A stretch of DNA of 64,000 nt, taken from NCBI RefSeq assembly GCF_048006345.1, contig NZ_CP180351.1, forward strand, positions 1,178,001 to 1,242,000, read 5' to 3'. The position numbers were made by a program, and so were the translations under genes. Of the stretch, positions 33,958 to 43,032 are shown one piece after another. The DNA is from Marivita sp030148515. GTDB lineage: Bacteria > Pseudomonadota > Alphaproteobacteria > Rhodobacterales > Rhodobacteraceae. Each line of letters begins with the position of its first letter. Positions within the stretch are counted from its first letter, which is position 1. The notes beneath the pieces were generated by a model, which saw only the letters and a program-made list of their open reading frames with translations, did no database searches and was not told the DNA's origin.

Positions 33958-36696
33958 GTGAGCGACACGCCAGAAACTCCTGAAAACACAGAAGATATGC
34001 CGCCAGAGCGCCCGAAATACGCGGGTCCTCAGGTGTCGATCACCGACGAGATGAAGACCTCGTATCTCGATTACGCGATGAGCGTGATCGTGAGCCGGGC
34101 GATCCCCGATCTGCGCGACGGCCTGAAACCGGTGCACCGGCGCATCCTCTATGCGATGCACGAAAGCAACAACGGGCATGACAAGCCATATCGCAAATCG
34201 GCGCGTCCTGTAGGCGACGTGATGGGGAAATACCACCCGCACGGCGATTCAGCGATCTATGACGCGCTGGTGCGGATGGCACAGGATTTCTCGATGTCGC
34301 TGCCGCTTTTGGATGGTCAGGGCAACTTTGGCTCGATGGACGGCGATAACGCGGCGGCCATGCGCTATACCGAAGTGCGGATGGACAAGCCTGCCGCCTA
34401 TCTGCTGGCGGATATCGACAAGGAAACGGTCGATTTTCAGGACAACTACGATGGCAAGGACCGCGAACCGACGGTTCTGCCAGCGCGGTTCCCGAACATG
34501 CTGGTCAACGGTGCGGGCGGTATTGCCGTTGGTATGGCGACGAACATCCCACCGCACAATCTGGGCGAAGTGGTTGATGCCACTCTGGCGCTGATTGAAG
34601 AGCCGGATCTGAGTTCCGAACAGTTGATCGAATACGTCCCCGGCCCCGACTTTCCGACGGGCGGCATCATGCTGGGTCGGTCTGGTGCGCGTAAAGCCTA
34701 TCTTGAAGGGCGCGGGTCTGTGATCATCCGCGCGAAAACGCGCGTCGAGGAGATCCGCAAGGACCGTTGGGCCATTGTCATCGACGAAATTCCCTATCAG
34801 GTGAACAAGGCCACAATGATCGAACGCATCGCCGAGGCGGCGCGGGAAAAGCGGATCGAGGGCATTGCCCATGTTCAGGACGAATCCGACCGCAATGGCG
34901 TGCGGGTTGTGGTCGAGTTGAAGCGGGATGCCACCGCCGAGGTGGTGCTGAACCAGCTGTTCCGCTTTACGCCGATGCAAACCTCGTTCGGCTGCAACAT
35001 GCTGGCGCTGAATGGCGGCCGTCCCGAGCAACTCACCCTGCGCAAGTTCCTGACATCGTTCATCGACTTCCGCGAAGACGTGGTGGCGCGACGGACCGCG
35101 CATCTCCTGCGCAAGGCGCGGGAGCGCAGCCATATCCTGTGCGGTCTGGCCGTGGCCGTCACCAATATCGACGAGATCGTCGCGACCATCCGGTCATCTG
35201 CAGATGCGGCAGAGGCACGGGATCGGTTGATGACGCGGCGCTGGCCCGCACGGGACATCCTGCCCTATATCAAACTGATTGATGATCCGACCCACACCGC
35301 GAACGAAGACGGGACCTATAACCTGTCCGAGGTTCAGGCGCGGGCCATTCTCGAACTGCGTCTGCAACGCCTGACCCAGATCGGGGTCAAGGAAGTCACA
35401 GACGAGTTGGAAGAACTCGCAGGCAAGATCCGCGAATATCTTGAAATCCTCGGCTCGCGCGACCGGATCATGGGCATTATCGCGGACGAGCTGCGCGAGG
35501 TGCGCGAGCTGTTCGCTGTGCCGCGCCGGACCGAGATTGTCGACTGGTCGGGCGACATGGAAGACGAAGACCTGATCGAGCGCGAGGACATGGTGGTCAC
35601 AGTGACCCAGTCCGGCTGGATCAAGCGTACACCGCTGACCGAATTCCGGGCGCAAAAGCGCGGCGGCAAGGGTCTGTCGGGGATGTCGACCAAGGATGAC
35701 GACGTGGTGACCACGCTCTTCGTCGCCAACACTCATACGCAGCTTTTGTTCTTCACCACCGATGGCATGGTCTACAAGCTCAAGACCTGGCGTCTGCCAC
35801 AAGGCGGTCGCACGGCGAAGGGCAAGGCGATTGTGAATATCCTGCCGATCCCGACAGGGGTTTCCATTGCCGCCATCATGCCGGTGGACCGGGACGAGGA
35901 AGACTGGGATGATCTTCAGATCATCTTCGCCACCACCGCAGGGGACGTGCGCCGCAACGCGCTTTCCGATTTCACCAATGTGATGCGCAACGGGAAGATC
36001 GCGATGAAACTGCCCGAGGGCGTGGAACTGGTGAATGCGCGGATCGCATCGGAAGAGGACGACGTGATGCTGGTCACCGACGCCGGTCGCGCGATCCGCT
36101 TCCCAACCACGGCGGTGCGGATCTTCAAAGGCCGGGATTCGACCGGTGTCCGGGGTATCCGTCTGAACAACGGCGACCGTGTGGTCAGCATGGCCGTGAT
36201 CCGGCACTTCGAGGCAGATCCCGCGGAACGGGCAGCCTACCTCAAGATGCGCCGCGCGGTGGCGGGTCTGGCAGATGATGCCGAGATCGATGATGACGAG
36301 GATGCAGCAGCACCCGGCTCCATCACTCAGGAACGCTATGCCGAGATGTCGGCGGCGGAGAACCTGATCCTGACCATCACGGCCAAAGGTGCGGGCAAGC
36401 TGTCGTCGTCGCATGATTACCCTGTGCGCGGACGTGGTGGCCAAGGGGTTCAGGCCATCGACAAGGGCATGCGTGGCGGAGCCATCGTGGCCTGTTTCCC
36501 GGTGGAGATGGACGATCAGATCATGCTTGCAACCTCCAAAGGCCAGTCGATCCGGGTACCGGTTGACGGCATCTCGTTCCGGTCGCGCAGCGCAGGTGGC
36601 GTGCGGGTGTTCAACACCGGGGCCGATGAAGAGGTCGTTTCGGTCGCCTGGATCGCCGATCAGGGTGATGAAGACGAGTCCGGTGCTGAAACGTGA
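33958..36696 (+). CDS. gyrA: DNA gyrase subunit A
   Basis: GyrA, 912 residues, the DNA-breaking subunit of gyrase. The quinolone-determining region reads YHPHGDSAIYDALVRMAQDF with wild-type Ser and Asp at the usual positions 83 and 87. The catalytic Tyr is in AAAMRYTEVRMDK, and the GyrA box QKRGGKG marks the DNA-wrapping C-terminal beta-pinwheel, so this is gyrase and not ParC. It has a GTG start. The C-terminal blade region carries an acidic insert (DDAEIDDDEDAAAP), common in alphaproteobacteria. A strong terminator follows. Confidence 0.97.
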   Translation: MSDTPETPENTEDMPPERPKYAGPQVSITDEMKTSYLDYAMSVIVSRAIPDLRDGLKPVHRRILYAMHESNNGHDKPYRKSARPVGDVMGKYHPHGDSAIYDALVRMAQDFSMSLPLLDGQGNFGSMDGDNAAAMRYTEVRMDKPAAYLLADIDKETVDFQDNYDGKDREPTVLPARFPNMLVNGAGGIAVGMATNIPPHNLGEVVDATLALIEEPDLSSEQLIEYVPGPDFPTGGIMLGRSGARKAYLEGRGSVIIRAKTRVEEIRKDRWAIVIDEIPYQVNKATMIERIAEAAREKRIEGIAHVQDESDRNGVRVVVELKRDATAEVVLNQLFRFTPMQTSFGCNMLALNGGRPEQLTLRKFLTSFIDFREDVVARRTAHLLRKARERSHILCGLAVAVTNIDEIVATIRSSADAAEARDRLMTRRWPARDILPYIKLIDDPTHTANEDGTYNLSEVQARAILELRLQRLTQIGVKEVTDELEELAGKIREYLEILGSRDRIMGIIADELREVRELFAVPRRTEIVDWSGDMEDEDLIEREDMVVTVTQSGWIKRTPLTEFRAQKRGGKGLSGMSTKDDDVVTTLFVANTHTQLLFFTTDGMVYKLKTWRLPQGGRTAKGKAIVNILPIPTGVSIAAIMPVDRDEEDWDDLQIIFATTAGDVRRNALSDFTNVMRNGKIAMKLPEGVELVNARIASEEDDVMLVTDAGRAIRFPTTAVRIFKGRDSTGVRGIRLNNGDRVVSMAVIRHFEADPAERAAYLKMRRAVAGLADDAEIDDDEDAAAPGSITQERYAEMSAAENLILTITAKGAGKLSSSHDYPVRGRGGQGVQAIDKGMRGGAIVACFPVEMDDQIMLATSKGQSIRVPVDGISFRSRSAGGVRVFNTGADEEVVSVAWIADQGDEDESGAET

Positions 36697-36748
36697 TCCC
36701 ATCAAGGGTGAAGATCGCGCCTTAGCTATCTGATAATATTTGAAATCT

Positions 36749-36776
36749 AAACGGCGCGGGGTGACCTGCGCCGTTT
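36749..36776 (+). terminator. Rho-independent terminator of gyrA
   Basis: A 9-bp stem AAACGGCGC/GCGCCGTTT runs into TTTTGCTTT about 50 nt after the gyrA stop. Confidence 0.85.
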
Positions 36777-37167
36777 TGCTTTGGTGTTACGCGACTCGGA
36801 TAGACAGCAGGCAGACATCAGTTGGACAGGTGACTGCGGTCGGAGTTTCACACTCAATTCACGGGTGGAACGGACCAAGGTCAGGTATTCCAGACCTGCG
36901 CTGACTTAACGTCATTTGTATAAAGAGAGTGTAAGGATAGTTCTTCGCAGCCTGATAAGCCGACATATTATTTCAAGGTGACGGCTTATTCGATCCTGGA
37001 TCGAATGCAGGGTGTGATGGGGGTAACGAGGATCAATGTCTGTTTCGAAAATCCCTTTTCAAACTTGTGTCGGTGGCAGCCCTCATCTGTTGCCGGTGCG
37101 CATTTAAACATTATCGCCCGACTGTCCGTCATGGGCGGCGGTCGGGCTTATTACTTGGAGCCCATTG
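36777..37167. other. Long AT-richer non-coding region with three hairpins
   Basis: About 390 nt without a convincing gene. It contains an 8-bp stem ATAAGCCG/CGGCTTAT (36955-36962 with 36982-36989), a 7-bp stem TTCGATC-CTG-GATCGAA (36989-37005) and a 7-bp stem GCCCGAC/GTCGGGC (37116-37122 with 37141-37147) ending 20 nt before the next start. It may hold a promoter and leader for the CBU_0592-type gene. Confidence 0.5.
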
Positions 37168-37614
37168 ATGTCAGACCTGCTGGATGCGATGCGCAGCTAT
37201 CCGGATGTGCTCCAGCTTTGCGGGGTGCTTGGCTCGATCCTGTATGTCGGCGGGTTTGCCTTGGTTCAAACCGGACGGATCTGCGGCAATGGGCCGTATT
37301 ATTCCTGCAATCAGCTCACAGCAGCCACTTTGGTCCTGATCAGCCTCGTGGGCGCCTTCAATCTGGGGGCGTTCTTTATACAGGTGGGGTTTCTGATCTT
37401 TGGGTCGATTGGCCTAGTGCGCAAACTGAGAATGCGCCGGCAGGGACTGTATCCTTATGGAACCGGCGTCATTCGTCACGCGTCGGGTGGGCCGATCGCA
37501 CCTGCGACTCAAGGTGACTGGCCAAAGATTTCCGATTTGGAAACGCGTCCACCCGGACAGGCAGGTGATAGATCAGTTCCACTCGGCCATGTCGGCTTTC
37601 AGCCAGCACCTTGA
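37168..37614 (+). CDS. CBU_0592-type small membrane protein with an unusual C-terminal extension
   Basis: A 148-residue protein whose first ~92 residues match the CBU_0592 membrane family: three hydrophobic segments (VLQLCGVLGSILYVGGFALV, LTAATLVLISLVGAFNLGAF, FIQVGFLIFGSIGLV) around ICGNGPYYSCNQ. Function is unknown. The last ~50 residues look unlike a conserved domain and are antisense to the end of olsA, suggesting the original stop was lost and the frame now runs on for 146 nt into the convergent gene. The ATG has GGAG 9 nt upstream. Confidence 0.65.
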   Translation: MSDLLDAMRSYPDVLQLCGVLGSILYVGGFALVQTGRICGNGPYYSCNQLTAATLVLISLVGAFNLGAFFIQVGFLIFGSIGLVRKLRMRRQGLYPYGTGVIRHASGGPIAPATQGDWPKISDLETRPPGQAGDRSVPLGHVGFQPAP

Positions 37615-38296
37615 TCAAGTGGTGCGCAAAGCCCATGTCTCCCCACCAACCATAGAAGCGCGGATCAGCCCCGTCCGGTGCGTGATAAACAACTGTGACA
37701 GGCTGGATGTGCATGTCATGGACAATCCGGTCGGAAAAGAACGGCGCAAAAAGCGTGGGCTTGAAAGGCAAGACCCGCAGCGTGTCGGTTGATGTGCCTT
37801 CCGGGAAGAACAACAGTCGATGACCGTGCTGCAACCGCTCTTCGAAAACGGCGATCTGGTTTTTCACATCGCGGGGATCGCGTTCAATGAAGACGGTGCC
37901 CGTCGCACGGGCCAGCCAGCCGATGCCGGGCCAGGATGCCACCTCGGATTTGGAGACGAAATAGACGTTTTTGCGCGCATTGAGTGCGAAAATATCAAGC
38001 CAGGACCCGTGATTGGCCACCACAGCGCCGGGCACTTTCATCCTTGGACCACGCACCACCAGAGGAAGACCCATGATGACAAAGGCGGACCGGCACACAG
38101 CCTGCGTGATATAGGGGGTGATCGGACGGTCGACGCCGAAAATCGGCCGTTCGATCAGGCGCAACAAGAGCATGAGGCCCAACCCTCCGAACACCACAAG
38201 GGCCAGAACGACGCCACGCAGAACGACGCGCAGCCATCCTGCGGCAGAGATCCGTGTCTCGGCGATCGGGTCGTCGCTGTCCCAGGTGGGACTCAT
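37469..38296 (-). CDS. olsA: Lyso-ornithine lipid / 1-acylglycerol-3-phosphate acyltransferase
   Basis: A 275-residue PlsC-type acyltransferase with one N-terminal membrane helix (VVLRGVVLALVVFGGLGLML), the catalytic NHGSWLD (NHx4D) motif and the acceptor-binding FFPEGTST. Because its start overlaps the stop of olsB, it is assigned as OlsA, which O-acylates lyso-ornithine lipid; some OlsA enzymes also acylate lysophosphatidate. Its 3' end is overlapped by the CBU_0592-type gene on the other strand. Confidence 0.82.
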   Translation of the reverse strand: MSPTWDSDDPIAETRISAAGWLRVVLRGVVLALVVFGGLGLMLLLRLIERPIFGVDRPITPYITQAVCRSAFVIMGLPLVVRGPRMKVPGAVVANHGSWLDIFALNARKNVYFVSKSEVASWPGIGWLARATGTVFIERDPRDVKNQIAVFEERLQHGHRLLFFPEGTSTDTLRVLPFKPTLFAPFFSDRIVHDMHIQPVTVVYHAPDGADPRFYGWWGDMGFAHHLIKVLAESRHGRVELIYHLPVRVDAFPNRKSLASHLESQVRSAHPTRDE

Positions 38297-39063
38297 GACG
38301 CCCGCCGGGTGACACGGTGGAGCGCGCCAGCGGTCATCTTTGCGGTGTCGAGGATGAGGCAGACATCGGTGGTGTTGAAGGCGTGATCGACATAGACCCC
38401 CTGCCCGATTGTTCCACCAAGTTTGAGGTAGGATTTGATCAGCGCGGGCGTGTCGCGCATCGCAACCTTCCGGTCGATCTTGTCAGCGGGCAACAGGGGC
38501 GTTTCGGTCTGCATGATCGACGTGACCCTCAGCGCTTCGGGCGCGAGATAGGCTTCATGCAGATGTGAAATCGGATGCAGAAGCGCGTTCAGATCGGTGC
38601 CATGAAAGCTGGCTGTCCCGAAAAGAATGTCGATGCTGTGCTCCGCAACATAGTCGGCTAATCCCTGCCACAGCGCCATGAGCGCCGGGCCCCCGCGATG
38701 ATCGGGATGCAGGCAGGAGCGCCCCAGCTCCAAGAGCCGGAGTTCACTGTTCAACAATGGGGCGAGATCGAATTCGGACGCGGAATAGAACCTGCCCGCG
38801 GCCTTGGCGTGGCGCGCGGTCATCAGCCGGTAGACGCCGACGATGCCCATTGTTTCGCCGTCGCTGTGGTGAAGATCGCGCAGCAGCAGATGGTCGGCAT
38901 GGGGATCGAACGCATCGGTCTCGATCCGTCGGGTGTGATCGACCCCGTCCCCGTCGCCACCAAGTTCGGTCACGAAAACATCGTACCGCAGCCGCTGTGC
39001 GGCTTGGATCTCGTCCGCAGACCGGGCAAGCGAGACCTGAAGCTGGGGGGAATTCTGGAGCAT
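38293..39063 (-). CDS. olsB: L-ornithine N(alpha)-acyltransferase
   Basis: OlsB, 256 residues, transfers a 3-hydroxyacyl chain from acyl carrier protein to ornithine, the first step of phosphorus-free ornithine lipid. It has the GNAT-like OlsB pattern: RSADEIQAAQRLRYDVFVTE, HLLLRDLHHSDGETMGIVGV, LLELGRSCLHPDHRGGPALM, DILFGTASFHGTD and LIKSYLKLGGTIGQGVYVDH. The ATG at MLQNSPQLQV is chosen just before the conserved core. The stop overlaps the olsA start (ATGA), giving an olsBA operon typical of phosphate-limitation adaptation. Confidence 0.87.
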   Translation of the reverse strand: MLQNSPQLQVSLARSADEIQAAQRLRYDVFVTELGGDGDGVDHTRRIETDAFDPHADHLLLRDLHHSDGETMGIVGVYRLMTARHAKAAGRFYSASEFDLAPLLNSELRLLELGRSCLHPDHRGGPALMALWQGLADYVAEHSIDILFGTASFHGTDLNALLHPISHLHEAYLAPEALRVTSIMQTETPLLPADKIDRKVAMRDTPALIKSYLKLGGTIGQGVYVDHAFNTTDVCLILDTAKMTAGALHRVTRRAS

Positions 39064-39189
39064 TTGGACCGCCGCACTGGTTCGCGGACACCATAAAGTG
39101 CGCCTTGCTGACGCGCAACGGCGTCGGGCTGGCCCAAAAAAGCGCAATTCGCCCGGCCATTAAGATTTTGTCAACTCTTGGTTGTGATG

Positions 39190-39372
39190 TTAGTGGTCGA
39201 ACACAGGAACCAGTGATATGCGTGACCCGTCAATGACCACTTTTCCGACTTCGCGAAAGTTGACCGTGATCCGGTCGCCGATATTGGACTGCACCTGCCC
39301 GATCCCCCAATCCGGCTCATCGGGGTGGCGAACCAGCGATCCGGGTTCCAACAATCCATTCAGGTCAGACAT
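39190..39372 (-). CDS. DUF3553 domain-containing small protein
   Basis: A 60-residue protein that consists of one DUF3553 domain: LLEPGSLVRHPDEPDWGIGQ, VQSNIGDRITVNFREVGKVV. The SH3-like pattern resembles CarD/UvrD-tail domains that bind RNA polymerase or DNA, but no function is established. GGAG lies 7 nt before the ATG. It is divergent from chpT with only 33 nt between the starts. Confidence 0.8.
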   Translation of the reverse strand: MSDLNGLLEPGSLVRHPDEPDWGIGQVQSNIGDRITVNFREVGKVVIDGSRISLVPVFDH

Positions 39373-39405
39373 GCGCGGGCTCCTTGCTGCGTTGAGGAGG
39401 ATATA

Positions 39406-40035
39406 GTGCATCAGGACGGGGCTTCACTGGCGGCATTGATCGGGTCGCGCATTTGCCATGACCTGATCAGCCCTATTGGCGCCATTTCCAACGGATTGGA
39501 ACTGGTGGGCATGACATCCGGCGCGCGGGATGGGCCGGAAATGTCGCTCATCCAGCAAAGCTGCGATCACGCGGCAGCACGCATCCGCTTTTTTCGCATC
39601 GCCTTTGGCACGGCTTCGGACACCCGCCCAATCGCATGCGCCGAGGCACGCAAGACGCTGGCGGATCATTATGCTGGCACACGCATTTCCGCAGAATGGC
39701 ACATTGATCGCGATCTGGGTCGGAACGACACGCAATTGGCCTACCTGTCGGCCCTGTGTCTTGAAACGGCCTTGCCGCAAGGTGGTCTCATCGGCATTTC
39801 GCTTTCGGAAAACACCCTGACCGCAACGGCACGGGCTGAAACGCTACGCAAAACATGGCCGATCTGGTCAGTCCTGAACGGCGCGGCATGTCTGGATCTG
39901 CCAGATGTGGGGCCTCCCGATGTCCAGTTCCTGCTGCTGGCCCGGATCTGTTGCGAGGCGGCCGTCGAAACAGAACTCGAGGCGCTGGATGACCGGGTCG
40001 AGCTAAGGTTGGTGCTTCCCGGTCTGAATGGATAA
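39406..40035 (+). CDS. chpT: Histidine phosphotransferase ChpT
   Basis: A 209-residue ChpT, the phosphotransferase that carries phosphate from CckA to CtrA and CpdR. The dimerisation helix has the phospho-accepting His in SRICHDLISPIGAISNGLEL, followed by a degenerate HATPase-like domain without ATP-binding motifs, as expected. The start is a GTG with AGGAGG 6 nt upstream. cckA is in the same window. The last 33 nt overlap the convergent deacetylase-fold gene. Confidence 0.87.
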   Translation: MHQDGASLAALIGSRICHDLISPIGAISNGLELVGMTSGARDGPEMSLIQQSCDHAAARIRFFRIAFGTASDTRPIACAEARKTLADHYAGTRISAEWHIDRDLGRNDTQLAYLSALCLETALPQGGLIGISLSENTLTATARAETLRKTWPIWSVLNGAACLDLPDVGPPDVQFLLLARICCEAAVETELEALDDRVELRLVLPGLNG

Positions 40036-41121
40036 CCGTTTCGTCAAAACCGCGACCGCTGTGCGAACCTGATCAGAAATCGGCCCATGTCGGGGTGGAT
40101 CAAGCAGAGTATCCAGAAGGTCGTCTGTTGGTTGTGCCTTGCGCGACCAGTGCAGGCTGCGCAGAATTGCCGACGCTGCCTCGGGCAACCTCTCCGGTAT
40201 GTCATGGCCTGCCAACGTGGCCCAAACACATGTCCAGGCGCGGCCGACACTCCACGGATTGTAGCCGCCGCCCCCCGCCACGATGAGGCGCGGTGCCATC
40301 GCGTGCAGGGCGTCCACGGCCATTACATGACACCTGTTCGACAGGGCAAGGCGCGACAGAGGATCCTCGGTCACCGCATCCGCACCGCATTGCAGGTAAA
40401 TCGCGTCGGGCTTCTGCGCGGCCACCGCGGGCAGGATTACATCGTTCAGGATCAAATCGAACTCGGTGTCATTGAACCCGCGCGGCACCGGGATGTTGAT
40501 CGCGGCACCCCCTGCATCATCCTCAAGCGCTCCGGTAAAGGGCCAGCGTTTTTCTTCGTGAATCGAGATCATCCGCACCTGTTCGGACCCATGGAAGGCC
40601 ACCGCCACGCCATCGCAATGATGTGCGTCGATATCGACATAGGCAACGCGGCTCAGGCCCATACCCAGCAGGTGCCGGATGGTCAGCACCGGTTCATTGA
40701 CATAACAGAAGCCATTGGCGCGGTCCGGAAGCCCGTGATGTGTGCCGCCGCCGGGGTTGTAGGCGACGCCACCGTTGCGGACATGCTCTGCGGCAAGAAG
40801 CCCGCCACCCGCAGCCGTTGCCGGGCGGCGGTACACCTCGGGAAAGACTGGGTTCGACAACGTGCCCAGATCGAAATCCGGGTCTGGCTGCTGGGTGGCC
40901 TCAGCCTTCTGCAGGGCAGCAATATAGTCCGGGGTGTGGAACCCGGTCAGGGCCGAGGGTTTGGCGCAGGGGCTGGTGCGGTACTGCGCATCAGGCAGCC
41001 AGCCCAAGGCGCGGGAAAGTTCAATAACCGTCGGGACACGCGGAATCGACAGCGGATGGTGTGCGCCATAGCTTGACCCGCGATAGATCCGTGCGCCGAT
41101 GAAGATGGGCGTGTGCGTCAT
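40003..41121 (-). CDS. Histone deacetylase-fold (AcuC-like) amidohydrolase
   Basis: A 372-residue member of the arginase/deacetylase superfamily, HDAC-like branch that includes AcuC and acetylpolyamine amidohydrolases. Zinc ligands are visible in YVDIDAHHCDGVAVAFHGS (Asp, His) and YLQCGADAVTEDPLS (Asp); the active-site HisHis lies in NPGGGTHHGLPDRANGFCYV, and VAGGGGYNPWSVGRAWTCVW follows. HHCDG replaces the usual HHGDG. The substrate is unknown. The ATG at MTHTPIFIGA is preferred over a GTG 36 nt upstream. Confidence 0.83.
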   Translation of the reverse strand: MTHTPIFIGARIYRGSSYGAHHPLSIPRVPTVIELSRALGWLPDAQYRTSPCAKPSALTGFHTPDYIAALQKAEATQQPDPDFDLGTLSNPVFPEVYRRPATAAGGGLLAAEHVRNGGVAYNPGGGTHHGLPDRANGFCYVNEPVLTIRHLLGMGLSRVAYVDIDAHHCDGVAVAFHGSEQVRMISIHEEKRWPFTGALEDDAGGAAINIPVPRGFNDTEFDLILNDVILPAVAAQKPDAIYLQCGADAVTEDPLSRLALSNRCHVMAVDALHAMAPRLIVAGGGGYNPWSVGRAWTCVWATLAGHDIPERLPEAASAILRSLHWSRKAQPTDDLLDTLLDPPRHGPISDQVRTAVAVLTKRLSIQTGKHQP

Positions 41122-41168
41122 CGTTTCGAACCTAGGACGGAGCTCCGCGACTGCCACGCAGCGCTGCG

Positions 41169-41208
41169 AAACGCGTCGACGCGTTTTGCGTTTCCGTTGA
41201 CGGAAACG
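41169..41208 (-). repeat. Bipartite palindrome after uup (copy 1)
   Basis: Read on the minus strand, directly after the uup stop: a 9-bp hairpin CGTTTCCGT-CA-ACGGAAACG (41189-41208), two bases, then an 18-nt perfect palindrome centred on GCGTCGACGC (41169-41186). The same two-part arrangement follows scpB at 50287-50324. The first hairpin may be a terminator. Confidence 0.65.
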
Positions 41209-43023
41209 TCACCCGGCCTCGGCCTTTTCCGAAAGCTCCAGCCACAGGTCTTCTGCGGCTGCCAAGGCGGTCTGACGCGCCACAAGCGCTTCGGACGCTT
41301 TCTTGAATTTCACCGGTTCGCGCGTGAAGAGGTTTGGATCGGACATCAGCTCTTCCAGCTTGGCAATCTCGGCTGCCAGGCGGTCGATCTCGGCGGGCAA
41401 CTCTTCCAGCCGGTGTTTTTCGGTGAAGCTTAGGCCGGATTTCGATTTCGGTGCTGCAACAGGTTTCGAGACCGGTTTCGACACGGGTTTCATCGTCGCG
41501 TTTTCGGCCTCATCGTCGCCCCTCTGTGCGCGATAATCGCTCCATCCCCCGGCATAAACGGTGGCGCGGCCCCGCCCTTCCATCGCAACGGTGGTTGACG
41601 CCACGCGGTCAAGAAAATCGCGGTCGTGGCTGATCAGAAGGACCGTGCCGTCATAGTCACCCAAAAGATCCTGCAAGAGGTCGAGCGTTTCGACATCAAG
41701 ATCGTTGGTCGGTTCGTCCAGCACCAGAAGGTTCGATTCCCGGGCCATGATCCGAGCCAGAAGCAGCCGCGCCTTTTCTCCGCCCGACAGCGACCGCACC
41801 GGAGCGCGGGCCTGCCGTTCGTCGAATAGAAATTCCTTAAGGTATCCCACCACGTGTTTCGGCGCGCCGCGGACCATGATCTGATCCGCCTTTCCGGACA
41901 CCCGCATTTCGGGATCGCCGGTCAGGTTTTCCCAAAGGCTCAGGTCTTCGTTCAACTGTGCGCGGGTCTGGTCAAAGACGGCAGGCACCAGATTGGTGCC
42001 CAGCTTGACCGTGCCCTCGTCCGGGGCGATTTCGCCCATCAGCATGCGGATCAGGGTGGTTTTGCCGATTCCGTTCGGGCCGACAAAAGCCACCCGGTCG
42101 CCGCGCTGCACGGTCAGCGAAAAATTGCGGACGATCTGGGTGTCGCCAAAGCTCTTGGTCACGCCAACCGCCTCGATCACCTTGCGGCCGGATTTCGGGC
42201 CGGAGGCCAGCTCCATCGCGGCGGTGTCCTGCCGCCGGATCATTGCGGCGCGTTCGCCGCGCAGGTCCTGCAGGGCGCGGACGCGTCCCATGTTGCGCTT
42301 GCGCCGTGCGCTGATTCCCTCGACAGCCCAACGTGCCTCGGACTTGATCTTGCGGTCCATCTTGTGGCGCTGGAGATCCTCGTCTTCCCAGGTCTTGTCC
42401 CGCCAGGCCTCGAAGGTGGCAAATCCCTTTTCCTGCCGCCGCACTTCCCCCCGGTCGATCCAGAGCGTCGCACGGGTGAGTTCCGTCAGGAAACGACGGT
42501 CGTGGCTGATCAGGACAAACCCTTTGCGGGTGCGCTTCAATTCGTCTTCGAGCCACCCAATCGCTTCGATGTCGAGGTGGTTGGTTGGTTCGTCGAGCAG
42601 CATCAGGTCCGGGTCCTGCGCCATCAGCCGCGCCAGCGCCGCGCGACGGCGTTCGCCGCCCGAGGCGGTCTCGACCGCGCGGGCGGGATCGAATTTGAGC
42701 CCCTCGCCCGCACGCTCCACCTTGTAAAGTTCCGAAGGATCAAGCCCATGCATCGCATAGTCGCCAAGCGTTGCGAAGGCGCTGAGATCGGGGTCCTGTT
42801 CCATGTAGCCGGTGCTGATGCCCGGCGGCACGATGCGGTCGCCCTTGTCGGCTTCGACGCGCCCGGCCATCACTTTCATCAGGGTGGATTTGCCCGAACC
42901 GTTTCGCCCCACAAGCGCAACGCGGTCCCCGGGCTGCACCACAAGGCTGAGATCATGGAACACCGGCTCACCACCGAAGGTCAGCGAGATGTCGTTGAGC
43001 TGGAGAAGAGGAATGACGGCCAT
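41209..43023 (-). CDS. uup: ABC-F family ATPase, Uup type
   Basis: A 604-residue soluble ABC-F protein with two ATPase domains: Walker A GRNGSGKSTLMKV and GPNGIGKTTLIRM, signature ETASGGERRRAALARL and SLSGGEKARLLLARI, Walker B LMLLDEPTNHLD and LLVLDEPTNDLD. No membrane helices are present. The C-terminal coiled coil (SGLSFTEKHRLEELPAEIDR onward) is the DNA- or ribosome-binding extension typical of Uup. It acts on ribosomes or on branched DNA in studied members. It is third in bamE-GNAT-uup, with a 9-nt gap upstream. Confidence 0.88.
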   Translation of the reverse strand: MAVIPLLQLNDISLTFGGEPVFHDLSLVVQPGDRVALVGRNGSGKSTLMKVMAGRVEADKGDRIVPPGISTGYMEQDPDLSAFATLGDYAMHGLDPSELYKVERAGEGLKFDPARAVETASGGERRRAALARLMAQDPDLMLLDEPTNHLDIEAIGWLEDELKRTRKGFVLISHDRRFLTELTRATLWIDRGEVRRQEKGFATFEAWRDKTWEDEDLQRHKMDRKIKSEARWAVEGISARRKRNMGRVRALQDLRGERAAMIRRQDTAAMELASGPKSGRKVIEAVGVTKSFGDTQIVRNFSLTVQRGDRVAFVGPNGIGKTTLIRMLMGEIAPDEGTVKLGTNLVPAVFDQTRAQLNEDLSLWENLTGDPEMRVSGKADQIMVRGAPKHVVGYLKEFLFDERQARAPVRSLSGGEKARLLLARIMARESNLLVLDEPTNDLDVETLDLLQDLLGDYDGTVLLISHDRDFLDRVASTTVAMEGRGRATVYAGGWSDYRAQRGDDEAENATMKPVSKPVSKPVAAPKSKSGLSFTEKHRLEELPAEIDRLAAEIAKLEELMSDPNLFTREPVKFKKASEALVARQTALAAAEDLWLELSEKAEAG

Positions 43024-43032
43024 GCCGCCGCG

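Noticed and set aside
35194..36705. 503-codon minus-strand open frame
   Set aside because: Antisense to gyrA; His/Arg/Gly-rich composition typical of shadow frames.
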